From contig CM054155.1 in assembly GCA_028751875.1 (NCBI GenBank), positions 4,660,245 to 4,724,244 on the forward strand: a stretch of DNA of 64,000 nt, read 5' to 3'. The notes beneath the pieces are model-generated. The model was not told the DNA's origin, did not search any database, and worked only from the letters and a program-made list of their open reading frames with translations. Source of the DNA: Rapana venosa (Eukaryota > Mollusca > Gastropoda > Neogastropoda > Muricidae). Both the position numbers and the translations under genes were made by a program. This document shows positions 10,346 through 22,600 of this stretch, one piece after another (the stretch's first letter is position 1; each line of letters starts with the position of its first letter).

Positions 10346-11806
10346 GTGGCTTATGCAGGGTTAGTGCTTCCATGTAGAGTGGTAATTGTGGTGGCTTATG
10401 CAGGGTTAGTGCTTCCATGTAGAGTGGTAATTGTGGTGGCTTATGCAGGGTTAGTGCTTCCATGTAGAGTGGTAATTGTGGTGGCTTATGCAGGGTTAGT
10501 GCTTCCATGTAGAGTGGTAATTGTGGTGGCGTATGCAGGGTTAGTGCTTCCATGTAGAGTGGTGATTTTGGTGGCTTATGCAGGGTTAGTGCTTCCATGT
10601 AGAGTGGTAATTGTGGTGGCTTATGCAGGGTTAGTGCTTCCATGTAGAGTGGTAATTGTGGTGGCTTATGCAGGGTTAGTGCTTCCATGTAGAGTGGTAA
10701 TTTTGGTGGCTTATGCAGTGTTAGTGCTTCCATGTAGAGTGGTAATTGTGGTGGCTTATGCAGGGTTAGTGCTTCCATGTAGAGTGGTAATTTTGGTGGC
10801 TTATGCAGGGTTAGTGCTTCCATGTAGAGTGGTAATTGTTGGTGGCTTATGCAGGGTTAGTGCTTCCATGTAGAGTGGTAATTGTGGTGGTTATGCAGGG
10901 TTAGTGCTTCCATGTAGAGTGGTAATTGTGGTGGCTTATGCAGGGTTAGTGCTTCCATGTAGAGTGGTAATTGTGGTGGCTTATGCAGGGTTAGTGCTTC
11001 CATGTAGAGTGGTAATTGTGGTGGCTTATGCAGGGTTAGTGCTTCCATGTAGAGTGGTAATTGTGGTGGCTTATGCAGGGTTAGTGCTTCCATGTAGAGT
11101 GGTAATTGTGGTGGGTGTATGCAGGGTTAGTGCTTCCATGAAGAGTGGTAATTGTGGTGGCTTATGCAGGGTTAGTGCTTCCATGAAGAGTGGTAATTGT
11201 GGTGGCTTATGCAGGGTTAGTGCTTCCATGTAGAGTGGTGATTGTGGTGGGTGTATGCAGGGTTAGTGCTTCCATGTAGAGTGGTAATTGTGGTGGGTGT
11301 ATGCAGGGTTAGTGCTTCCATGTAGAGTGGTAATTGTGGTGGGTGTATGCAGGGTTAGTTCTTCGATGTAGAGTGGTAATTCTGGTGGCTTATGCAGGGT
11401 TAGTGCTTCCATGTAGAGTGGTAATTGTGGTGGGTGTATGCAGGGTTAGTGCTTCCATGTAGAGTAGTAATTGTGGTGGGTGTATGCAGGGTTAGTGCTT
11501 CCATGTAGAGTGGTAATTGTGGTGGCTTATGCAGGGTTAGTTCTTCGATGTAGAGTGGTAATTGTGGTGGCTTATGCAGGGTTAGTGCTTCCATGTAGAG
11601 TGGTGATTGTGGTGGGTGTATGCAGGGTTAGTGCTTCCATGTAGAGTGGTAATTCTGGTGGGTGTATGCAGGGTTAGTGCTTCCATGTAGAGTGGTAATT
11701 CTGGTGGGTGTATGCAGGGTTAGTGCTTCCATGTAGAATGGTAATTGTGGTGGGTGTATGCAGGGTTAGTGCTTCCATGTAGAGTGGTAATTGTGGTGGG
11801 CGTGGC
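10346..11806. repeat. 45-bp minisatellite, about 32 units
   Basis: Near-identical tandem units of 45 bp with core GCAGGGTTAGTGCTTCCATG, TAGAGTGGTAATT and GTGGTGGCTTAT. Roughly the first 16 units are almost all 45 bp (GTGGCTTATGC). From about 11110 onward many are 46-bp variants (GTGGGTGTATGC), with occasional TTCTTCGATG and GTGATT substitutions. Because 45 is a multiple of 3, open frames of 160-194 codons appear on both strands (15-residue repeats). They break where 46-bp units begin, so I treat them as non-coding. Confidence 0.95.
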
Positions 11807-12539
11807 CTGTCCTGACTATATACAGACATGTCTGTGCTGTGTCAACAGGTTATAGGGGTCTGACCTGTCATAGCGTGGTGGATTTTGCTGCATCACTTGC
11901 TTAGCTGTCTTGCAGTTTTTCAATACCCACAGCTAGGCCGGCCAGCTTTCATTTTAGCAGATTTGTTTTGTAACTTTTTGTTTTCATTTTCAGCCATAAT
12001 GTGTGAAAGGATGATTGACCTTTGTGGACAGTGTGTTTGTGTGTGTAGTGTGTGTGTGTGTGTGTAGTGTATGTGTGTGTGTGTGTGTGTAGTGTGTGTG
12101 TGTGTGTAGTGTGTGTGTGTGTTTTCAAGGGCTGTGTTGTAAGGTTTGGACACACCCAACTTTTTGCCAGGCATGCATTAAGTGCACCAAAATTACACAC
12201 ACACACACTAACACTAACATATTAACACACACACACACACATCCACACAACAACCATCCAAATCATACAAAGACTATAAGAGGTAAAAATCACAAGTATT
12301 TATTCCGTTCTTCTCACTGTTTTTAAAAACAGAAACCCATATTAGGGCATCACTTTGCATGATGAAAAGGTAACTAGATCACAATTTTTTCGTAGGTATA
12401 TACATACACATGATACAGACTTTAACATTCATCAAATGTACAAATGTAAATGTGTAAAAAACAAAAAAAAAGCTTTACTGGAAACATAGACTCCCTTTGC
12501 CCGTATTGTCCCCCTTCAGTTGGATCGTGACACTGGACT
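11807..12539. other. Downstream of NME7; (TG)n and (CA)n tracts
   Basis: Unique sequence with interrupted (TG)n at about 12030-12123 and (CA)n at about 12195-12243. I see no coding sequence. The NME7 transcript, read leftward, probably ends before or within this interval. Confidence 0.6.
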
Positions 12540-12885
12540 TATTCAGGATAATTGAGGACTTTATTCATATAAAAAAATAAATACAACCAAAAATGAACAA
12601 CAAAAAACACCAACATTATCAGTAGTATTGTTTTTAAAAAGGTATATAAGGAGTCAACCCGTCACTATAAAAGCAGATTCCGTGAACATATTGCAGATTT
12701 ATGTTTGGGTTGTTGTTGTCACAAAGGGGTGATATCACATCCACACTAACTTGCCAGTCTAGTATTTTCATTTCACGGTATGTTGGTGGAGTCATCTTCG
12801 GAGTTCAGTCAGCTCTACTTACTCTGGTGAAAACACTGTTCTTCAACACTATGGAGTGGACAGACTCTTGCAAGATCTTTGCATT
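12540..12885 (-). other. NME7: NME7 3' UTR (inferred)
   Basis: On the minus strand this follows the NME7 stop codon (12886-12888). An AATAAA polyadenylation signal occurs at 12560-12565 (minus strand), giving a 3' UTR of roughly 330-350 bases. The end point is inferred. Confidence 0.5.
12560..12565 (-). terminator. NME7: Candidate poly(A) signal of NME7
   Basis: AATAAA on the minus strand about 320 bases after the NME7 stop codon. It is the first canonical hexamer I see downstream. Confidence 0.45.
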
Positions 12886-12918
12886 TTAACGGTCCAGAAT
12901 TCGGAAGAAGTATTCCAC
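12886..12918 (-). CDS. NME7: NME7 exon 9 (terminal)
   Basis: VEYFFRILDR followed by TAA at 12886-12888. Too short for an ORF scan, but it completes the conserved C-terminal strand in phase. Acceptor TTTGTTTCAG. Confidence 0.92.
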   Translation of the reverse strand: MEYFFRILDR

Positions 12919-13554
12919 CTGAAACAAACAACAGTGCAAAAGTTACATTTTTATTCACGACAGGTTTAAAGCCTGTGTAATAACTACAACAATTCTTCAT
13001 GTTTCCTATCAACCCCACAATATTCATTCCCAAGGAAAGAAATTCATGCACATTCATCTGCCTATACAGGTATAGCAATATACTATAGCACAATACATGT
13101 AAATATGGGCATGATTACAATCATGTGCACACACACACACTCACACACACATACACACACAGACACACGTGCGCCCACGCGCACACATGCACAAACATAC
13201 TCACATGCATGCAAGCACGCACACACTCACACATGTTCAAATACATGTGCGCGCACACGCACACACACAAACAAACACACACACACATGCACGCATGCAC
13301 TCACACATACACACACACACACATGTTCTCTATATATTCTAACACTTTATCTTTGGTCTTATATCACCTTGAGTGAACAGACGTTCAATTAAAGAAAGAA
13401 CATTTTATTTTATCCACAACTTAACTTTGCAAATAAATGTTTAACCCAAATGGTACATGCAGTAATACATATACATGTAAAGGCATGCATGCATGCAAAC
13501 ACACACACACCCACACTCACTCACATACACACACACATAACCAGCCATCCTCTA

Positions 13555-13592
<38 letters not shown>

Positions 13593-13618
13593 GCACACAC
13601 ACACACACGCGTACACAC

Positions 13619-13649
<31 letters not shown>

Positions 13650-16600
13650 ACACCTCCAGCTGTCCATCATCAGGCAGGTCAGTACAGTGCACAGCATTCT
13701 TCACTTTGTCCGTGCCAAACAGCGCACGTAGCGTTCGGGGCCGCAGGTGACGAGCAATCTCCTGCACACACACAGGTGCACACACACACACACAGTTCAC
13801 CCAACAGCACATAACGGATACTGAAAACAGTGACACAGGTTTTAGGGGGCAGGGTAGGCTAGCAGTCAGAGCTGTTTCAAGATCTGAGGACACCAGAGGG
13901 CACAGATTCAAGTCTCTGTAGAGGCGGCACAGCGCACACATCCAGCCTAACTCAGTCAAGGGTCCAGGGCCCAGTGAGCACTAAAAGTAATGCACCCCTT
14001 CCTCCTACCAAGTCCAAGCGTGGTGGTCAGTTCCTGCTGTCATTAATCAGCACCAGCTGGCCCCAACTGGGCGGGCTGGATGGATAGCAGCTGAAAGTGG
14101 GGGAGACGGACAGTTGTGGCGTCCCTCTAAAAGAATTTTTCTCTTGAAATCAACATTGGTAGTGACTCCATTCCTTTGAAAATCTTTTGGTAAGACTAAG
14201 AACTGAAGCCTGATGAGTGAGCACAAGTAAAACACCCTCTGCATATGTTAAAAACTGATCCACTTTTGTCAAGAGTAGGCCAGTTAAATCAGGGAGGGGG
14301 GGGGGGGGGGCGGTTTGACACATACATGCATGTATCCTCCATTTTGGAGGAGAATGGGCTCTGCCCATGCAGGAAAGGCCCAGAGAAAAAGCCCAAAACA
14401 CACCGCCTGAAAAATTCTGCACAGTGCCCTCATGATTCCTCTAAGAGTGGAGGGGAAAGTCAAAACCACGCCACAGATCACAGATCTTCACTGACAGAAA
14501 ATCAAGGATAGTCCAAGGACCTTCTGATAACTTTCCAAGTGATCGCTTAAACAGTCCTATGTCAGTCACCATTCTGTCTACAGGAACAAGGAGGGAAGCA
14601 GTAAGAAAATGTTGATTATGCATTTCAGCCTTCTTTCTCTTCAAAAATCATGAACTGGTACTTTTTCTTCTTTTTAACTTCAGTGTTTGCATATAATTAG
14701 ATGCATTGTCAGATATGCCACATCTACTGAATAACATACAAAGAATCTCTCCCCCCCCCCCCCCCACCCAAAAGGAATATTAAAAAAATATATATATGAC
14801 ATATATGGGTTTTTTCTTTTATCCTTGGCTAGGGCTCTGAGGTTCACCAATGGTGAGATTTTTCACAAGCAGACGTTTTAGCCCATCATAAGCAGACGTT
14901 TTAGCCCAACATAAGCAGACGTTTTAGCCCAACATAAGCAGACGTTTTAGCCCAACATAAGCAGACGTGTTAGCCCATCATGGAGATAGCTGCATTTGGA
15001 CTTTGGGGATGATGTCTAAACATGACACCAGTGTGCATGCATTTTTCAAATTTTGTCCCACCGGCACACAATGGCCTTCTCCTCTGAAAGGCAGAAGAAC
15101 AGGTTTTAACATATGTGCAAGATGCTTTGTGTGTGTTCTCACACGGGACCTCAGTTTCTCGTCTAATCTGAAGGACTTTCCGGGGAATGGAGTGGGTACT
15201 GATGTTAACTCCAGGGGAAAAATCCCCTCAAATGGGCGTCTTGGTAGTGGCTCAAGACCTGGGATTGATCCCGGGTTGTCAGAATGCCAGCCCAGCACTC
15301 TAACCACCAGACTAGCTCCCCAACATATTCAACACCACGCTTTCCCCAGCACTCTAACCACCAGACTAGCTCCCCAACATATTCAACACCACGCTTTCCC
15401 CAGCACTCTAACCACCAGACTAGCTCCCCAACATATTCAACACCACGCTTTCCCCAGCACTCTAACCACCAGACTAGCTCCCCAACATATTCAACACCAC
15501 GCTTTCCCCAGCACTCTAACCACCAGACTAGCTCCCCAACATATTCAACACCACGCTTTCCCCAGCACTCCAGGACTCACGGGGTCGGCAGGGCCGGCCA
15601 GCTCCCGGAAGGCCGCGGCCACAGGCGTGCTGTTGTCAGCGCCCACAACCTCCAGCGCCATGCAGGGCCCGGAGAACAGCTCGGCCACCATGGCGGGGTA
15701 CTCGTGCACCACGCCCTTGTACACCTCCAGGAACTCCTCCGCATTGGCTTTCTCCAGGGTGAACATCTGGGCCGCCCCCACGCGGAACCCCGCTTCTGTG
15801 ATGGCGTTGATGATCTTGCCAGCAATCCCTGAAGGTGGGGGAGAGAGAGCGGGGGGACAATGTGAAGACGATGGGAAAGACAGGCATGGAAAGAAACTGT
15901 TGGTAAAGATATATCAACGTGTCTGTCTGCGAGTCTGGATTGATGATTCACTGACTGATTTATCAACTGACTGATTTATCAATCTCTAAAATACAATATT
16001 GCCAGAAATACATATTTCTTATTATGTCTGTTTGTGAGTCTGTATGTATGTCTGTCTATTGATTATTAACTGATTGATTTATCAATATGTAAATTGTATA
16101 TTGCTTGATATGTCTATCTCTGAGTCTGTATGTACGTCTGTCTGTGAACTGATGATTAACCGATTGATTTATCAATCAACATCATTTAAAGGCAATTATG
16201 GCAGAAATAGAGACTCCTCAATGTATGTCATCATGCTTACAGCACCACCAACCACAGGACCATTATCAGGGCTCTTGCCTCATTGAGAAAAAAACCCATC
16301 TGAATTAAAGTTGTAGAACTGTTCACAAATTGAAACACCAATAGAAATTCAGCTCATATCACAAAATTGATGAACTCTTTGCAAAGTGAGAATGTCAAGA
16401 ATAAACCAGTCATTTGTTGCTTCCTCGTTTCAGCACCGCAGCCAATCAGGAGGGCCAGCACACATGGGGACCCACCATCCTTTTGAAAGAATAAAGTATG
16501 TTCTTTCGATCCAGAAGGCCCATAGAGCCGGAGCTTATCCCGGTTTCTGTAGCGTTAAGCGAACTGATGGTTTTTCACCACCCCTGTGACAGGACGCTAG

Positions 16601-19600
16601 TCTGTCGCCAGATACTTCCCCAGCAGAGCTGGTACCCACTTGTACACCTGGGTGGAGTGAGGAAAATAGGAGTAAAGTGTCTTTCCCAAGGACACAACAC
16701 CGAGCCGATCGGGGATCGAACCCGCGACCTCTGGATCACGAGTCGACCGCCTAAACCACTCGACCACGGTGCCTCCCTTTGAAAGAGTAACACGTGAAGA
16801 ATTAGAAATGCCACAGCCCCACAGTGATGGTAGGACCTGCAGCACGCTGCAGCCTTCACTGCAGAGACTGAGCTGTCCACGTGTCCAATGCAAAGGAAAG
16901 AAAGGAAACAAGACAAAACACAACACAGTACAGAGCTGTGCCTTTTTCCTTACATCTCTTCTTTCCCCTTTCTTTTCTCTACTTCTCTCAGCACTGCGAT
17001 TACACTTCACTCTCACTCAGTCCCATGTCCCAAAGGACGTAGGGGGGAGGACATGAGAGAAGATGCAACAGAGATCTTTTTTTCCGATTACACTTACGGG
17101 TGTGGAAATTGTTATGTGCTCCATATATATATATATATATATATACATCTTTTCATGTGTTTATTCACTTGACTCACTCCCTGAATATCCACCCCCAATC
17201 CACCATTCTCCCTAGTCAACCTTTTTTTTTTATTTTTTCTTTCCTCGTTCCTTGGCTCGAGCTCCAAGGTTCCCCAATGGTGAGGTTTTTGTGCATGCAA
17301 CTGTTCCCTCCCCCCCCACCCCCTCCCCAATCCATGTAGGTAGCTCCACTCTGACTTAAAGGATGGAAATGCCTTTTAGAAAATTTGTTATCCGCATGAA
17401 ATGGCCTACTCCTCTGAAAGTGGAGCAGGTTTTTAATGTGTGCACAAGATGTTCTGATGCTCAGTTCGATTTTCTGGTCAAACCGGGAAGGGTGGGAATT
17501 AAAGCCAGATTCTCCCGGTTTACCTGTTAGGCAGGTGAACGTCTTAACTATCCTCTCCTCTTCCTTCTTGGTCAACCTTTAACCTCCCCACCCCCGCCCC
17601 CAGCCCTTCAGCATTCGCACAGAGGTCACTGACCAGCCCTGAGGGCAGAGGGTTTGATGATGCAGCAGGTGCAGTTGCCCACCCTGGCAGTGTTGGGGGG
17701 CAGGGCACCAGAGCTGGGGAAGAAAAACTCAATTTCTCGAGTTGCTGACGGCGCGCTGTCAGAACCGTGCACGGCATTGCAGGTCTTGTCTGAAACATGG
17801 AGAAGGAAACAAAACATGAATAAGATCACAAGTTTAAAAAAATGGGGGGAAAACATCATCAACACACAAAACGAAGTAGAACCAGATCACAGTACAGAGT
17901 GTGTCGTAGTTTGTTTTCCAGTCTGGCTCTTTGTGTGCAGACACAGTATGCAAGAACAAACAAAGACAGAATTCTAAACATAACACCCCTGGAGTCCTGG
18001 CTTCTGCATTCACATGTCAGCAGCATCTGAGGGACTAAAGGTGGAGATTTTCTTATATATATTCCCAGAAAAAAGTTTCAATAGGGGGAAAAATTTAGGA
18101 AAAAGAGAACAAAAAAAAGAAAAGGAATAAAGCAAACATCAAAAGACTTTTTTTTTTAAATTGTGCTTATGAAAGTCATCATTTCTGAAAGCTGAAATAT
18201 CAGTAGGCTTTGCCTTTCAATCATGCACAAGCTGCCAGAAACAGTAAAATTCAAACAAAAGATTGGTTGATGTGATTGTGATCTTTGCAAATTGAGCATT
18301 TCAGGAAAATCCTTTCCAGCAAAGACTTGTCACTATTCCTACCAGCTACCAACTTCATCCCAGCTTTTGGAGCTGTCTGTGAAGACTGGCTGACCTGGCG
18401 ACTGGTGACAACACCCACACAACTGTGCTGCTGGACAGTTTTCCTCTCATACTGGCAGAGGGAAGTAACCCTCATTTGAAATTCTTTCCCCCGAGGGGAT
18501 GCCGGGGGCCTATCAGTATAAATAGCATCCCCACATTCTGGAAATTCTGTGCTAGAAATTTCCTCTTTTCTATCACTCTCTTTGTTTCTGCCTTGTTCCT
18601 TTTCTTCCTGTCACCTCCTTGCCTATTTTCTGCCTTCTTGGTCCATTCTCCTGCCTTTTTTCCAGAAACAACTTAAAAGGTAACTATTCTCTCTTGTGCC
18701 GAAGTCAGATGCGCTGGGCCTGACTTGTCAGGCGCTTAACGGCAGCATGACGCATTTTCGCTCATGTGGCAGACAACAATAGTTGCTGTCTGAGCGTTCG
18801 ACGAGGAGGAGGATTTGAAATTCTTGAAATGAACATATTATACATTCCAATTTTAGCTGTGACTGTTTCATTCACTCCAGTGCTGATAGCCAAGAAGGAC
18901 ACTCGTGCGCGCTCACACACACACACACACACACATCGAGTCATAGAGAACTAACCTGTGCCATACTGTGCACGGATGCTGGTGGGCGCCTGTTTGCGGG
19001 CTTCAGAGGGATCGGTTGGTCCTATGGCCTCTCTCCAGGTGTCCACCGCATTCTCTCCCACAATCTCAAAGGCCACCACAGGTCCGCTTGTCACATAGTC
19101 CAACAGAGCACTGCAACCCACATATCAACCCAATGAGGCAATGCTGAGAAAAGAGAGAGAGATTTTTATTTACTCTTTTATTTTTTTACTCTTTTATTTC
19201 GAGGATAATGGAATAAGCATTCATATGCTTTTCTTTCATCCAGTCCCTGTGTGTATGCAGTATTGTAAATGTTGTCATCCATTCCCACCGGCACACAATG
19301 GCCTACTCTTCCGAAAAGCAGAACGGGTTTTAACATGTATGCAAGATTTTCTGCGTGTGTTCGCACATGGGACCTCGGTTTATGGTCTTATCCGAAAGAC
19401 TTTTGGGGGTAGTGGAGTTGGCACTAAAGTTAACTCCAGAGGACAAATCCTCTCGAACGAGAATCGAACCCAAGTCAGCAGATCATGAATACATCACTGT
19501 AACCACCAGGCTTTCCCGTCCCCAGGTTATCCAGGAGAGAGTGAGAGACAGAGACAGTGTGAGAGAGAGCAAAAGAGAGACAGAGACAGAGAGAGAGAAC

Positions 19601-22600
19601 AGCTATGAATTAAATCCTGTTCACTATTTTTCTGAAGGTATTGGATTTTTTTTTTCTCGCAAGTAAATTTAACTCAATCAGCCAAGAGAATATGTAACGG
19701 TCAGTTTAAAAAGGAAGGACAAGTAACTAGACCACCACTCATGGTGTAGTGGAAGGGGGAAATTCCATCTTCAGGCGCAAATTCAACCTGTGACCCGCTG
19801 CTTTCAAAATGTATGCTTTGCCACTAGACCGCAGAAATGAAATGCTGTCACCACTGGGCATCCCACAGCACAGGAGCAAAGTCTTACTTGAGGAAGGGTT
19901 TGCTGAGGTGTTCGCGGTAGAACTCCATGGCCTGATTGCGGTCCAGACGACACATGCGCAGGCGGGAGATGAGGAAGCCTTTCTGTTGGATCTTGTCCAG
20001 GATCTGCCCCAGCTTTTCCACGGCGTCTGGTTTGATCATCCCCAGGGTTCTGAACAAAGACAAAGACACTGTAGAGAGAGGAGGATAGCAGAAGGTCTTC
20101 AGAGGAGACGGCCCCTTCTTGCAAGGGTTTCAGCCCTTCACTTCTTACACAGCACATGTGGGTTAACTGTATGGTGTTCATGTAACTGTTATACATCACA
20201 ATCACAGCCAGTATTTTTTTAATTGAAAAATTCAGCCACAAACACTCTTTGAATAAAGCAAGCAGAAACAAAAGAATATAATGATTTTGATTGTTTTCTT
20301 ACATAATAAAAGAGCAACTTGATTATCCTTGCTTGACATCTGTAGACCCTACAGTTCTCTTTAAGCAAATCACTTTTTTTTTTTAAAGTATCTGTTGGCA
20401 AAAAAGGGCAAAACACACATATGCATGCACGCACACACACATAACTAAAAATAACAATGACAACAAACTCATACCACTGTATAAGCAAGTCAAGGACAAA
20501 AGGGAGCAAAAAGGAAGGAAAAAATCTTTTAAGCAAAAATAAGTTTGTGTTAACTTAAACTCAACTGATACTGTTTTCACACCATTCCTAAACCTATTTT
20601 CATTAAACAGAAAAGAGGAGGGGAAACAGCCATGGAAACATAAGAAACACTGATAAAGGGAGCAAATCAGCTAATGTCTTTCCTGAGTCAGTTGCATCCC
20701 CTTAAAGCCACACTGCTGCTACATGAAGCAGTCAGTCTTCTCCGGAGTGAGTTCATGACAAATTCCAGCATGTACATTGAGACTCAAAGCAGATATCCTC
20801 CACATTACAGCTAACATAGCTGAACAATGCTGCACTCCTTACTACAGTGAAAGATGACTGTTTAACAGCTCGAAATAGCAAATTCCTGAGTACCGTCACA
20901 AAATAAATAAGAAGGCAGGGGGAACATTATTTTTACCTACTAACCCACTACCCTACCTGCTTGGGTAAAGACATAACTTTATCTTTCTAGGGGGGTGGAG
21001 GGAGAGGGGCTGGGAGGGAGGTATATACTATAGCAAAACCAGGCGACACTTTTTTTCAGGCAAATTTAACCTTCCACCCAAGTAAGGGAAACATGAAGAC
21101 CAGTAAAGGCACCCAGTTAAATTTATACATTATTCAATAATTTGTCATCATTCAAATATAACATTAATATATCCAGCATAGTTTAGAAAAAGTACCAATG
21201 TATTAGTTAACGGTAATTAATTATCACATTATACAATACACATGTGCGCGTGCATGTGTGTGAGAGAGAGTGAGTGCGTGTGTGTGTGTTTGTGTATGCA
21301 CATGCCAATGCATGTGAATGAGTATGCATGCAAGCATGTATGTGAGTGTGTCAAGTCAAGTCAAAATGATATTTATTGAGGGTAAAAGATTAAGTTTATA
21401 CAACTTTTTTTCATCCTGCCCTCACACACAAAAAATCAAGAAAATTGACATATAAAAGCATTCAAAATACAATGTTCACACATGTTGAAAACAAAAAAAT
21501 ATGAGGATTTTTTTAATATTTAAATCCAGACAAACAAAGCATGATAAAGAAATCAAGACAGTATAACATAAGCTCAAGTCATACAGACAACTGAAGAAAA
21601 TTAAAAAAATAACAACAAAACAACAATAAAAAACAAGACTCTCAAAACAAGATAAAACGAAACCAAGACAGTATAACATAAGCTCAAGTCATACAGACAA
21701 ATGAAGGAAATACAAAATAACAAAGGTAGGAATAACAACAAAGCAGCCAGATGTAAGGTAACCTCGAGTATAAAAGTGGACTTACAATTTGTCCATCAGA
21801 TGTTTCTTCAACAGTTTCTTGAACGTTTGTTTCGAAGGAGCTGATTTTAAAGAGATAGGCAGATTATTCCACACTGTTCTTCCTGAATAAGCAGGGCTGA
21901 TATATAGAGATTGTTATGGGGCCTGGGCAAAGACAGTCTATGAGTAGGCCTGTTTTTATTAACAGAAAAATTTTTCACAATTTTCCTTGGGGCTTTTCTG
22001 TTTAATATATTGTACATACATAGACACTTGTTGAAATGCAGACTGTCTTTGAGTGGGAGAATATCTGATTCTCTGTAGTTGTTGGTGGTCAATGTATTAG
22101 GATTCAATCGGATTAGTTTGATAGCTCTTTAATGTAGGCGGCTTATATGCTTTAGGTTTGTTTCACTAGCACTATCCCATAAGGTTGAAACATAATTTAT
22201 AAGAGATAGAATATGTGCGTGAAAGAATAGTTTTCGTGATTGTAGGTTTAGAAAATGTTTGATTTTTCTGTTGATATAGCCTATAGTCTTACTGAGATTC
22301 ATTTTCCTAAAGTGGCTGTGTTCTGACCAAGATAAATCATTGTCAATTACTGCACCTAGTACTTTGTGTGAAACAACTTCTCCAAATTTTTGTCCTTGGA
22401 TAATATTGGCGCGAATGGAAAACACAATTTCTGTCGTTTTTGCCAAGTTGTTATAAACATACATTTTGTTTTGTTTGAATTAAGAGACATATGATTGAGT
22501 TCTGTCCATCAATAACTTTATCGATATCTGCCTGCATACCATTCACAAGCTGGTTAGGATCACTGTTGCTACATTGAATTGATGTATCGTCAGCAAACAT

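Noticed and set aside
10289..11233. Open frames of 109-194 codons on both strands encoding 15-residue repeats
   Set aside because: They follow from the 45-bp minisatellite unit being a multiple of three, occur on both strands, and break at the 46-bp units. No signal peptide or conserved flanks.
10346..11806. CRISPR-like array
   Set aside because: Units are directly contiguous with no spacers, and the genome is a spliced eukaryotic one.
14967..15974. 335-codon open frame on the plus strand
   Set aside because: It runs through a SINE, the 54-bp tandem array and the antisense of NME7 exon 7.
18484..18815. Host promoter on account of CAGTATAAATA
   Set aside because: The TATA motif is part of a dispersed repeat present in another copy at 35 kb, so it is not evidence of a local gene.
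19809..20222. 137-codon plus-strand open frame
   Set aside because: Antisense shadow of NME7 exon 4.
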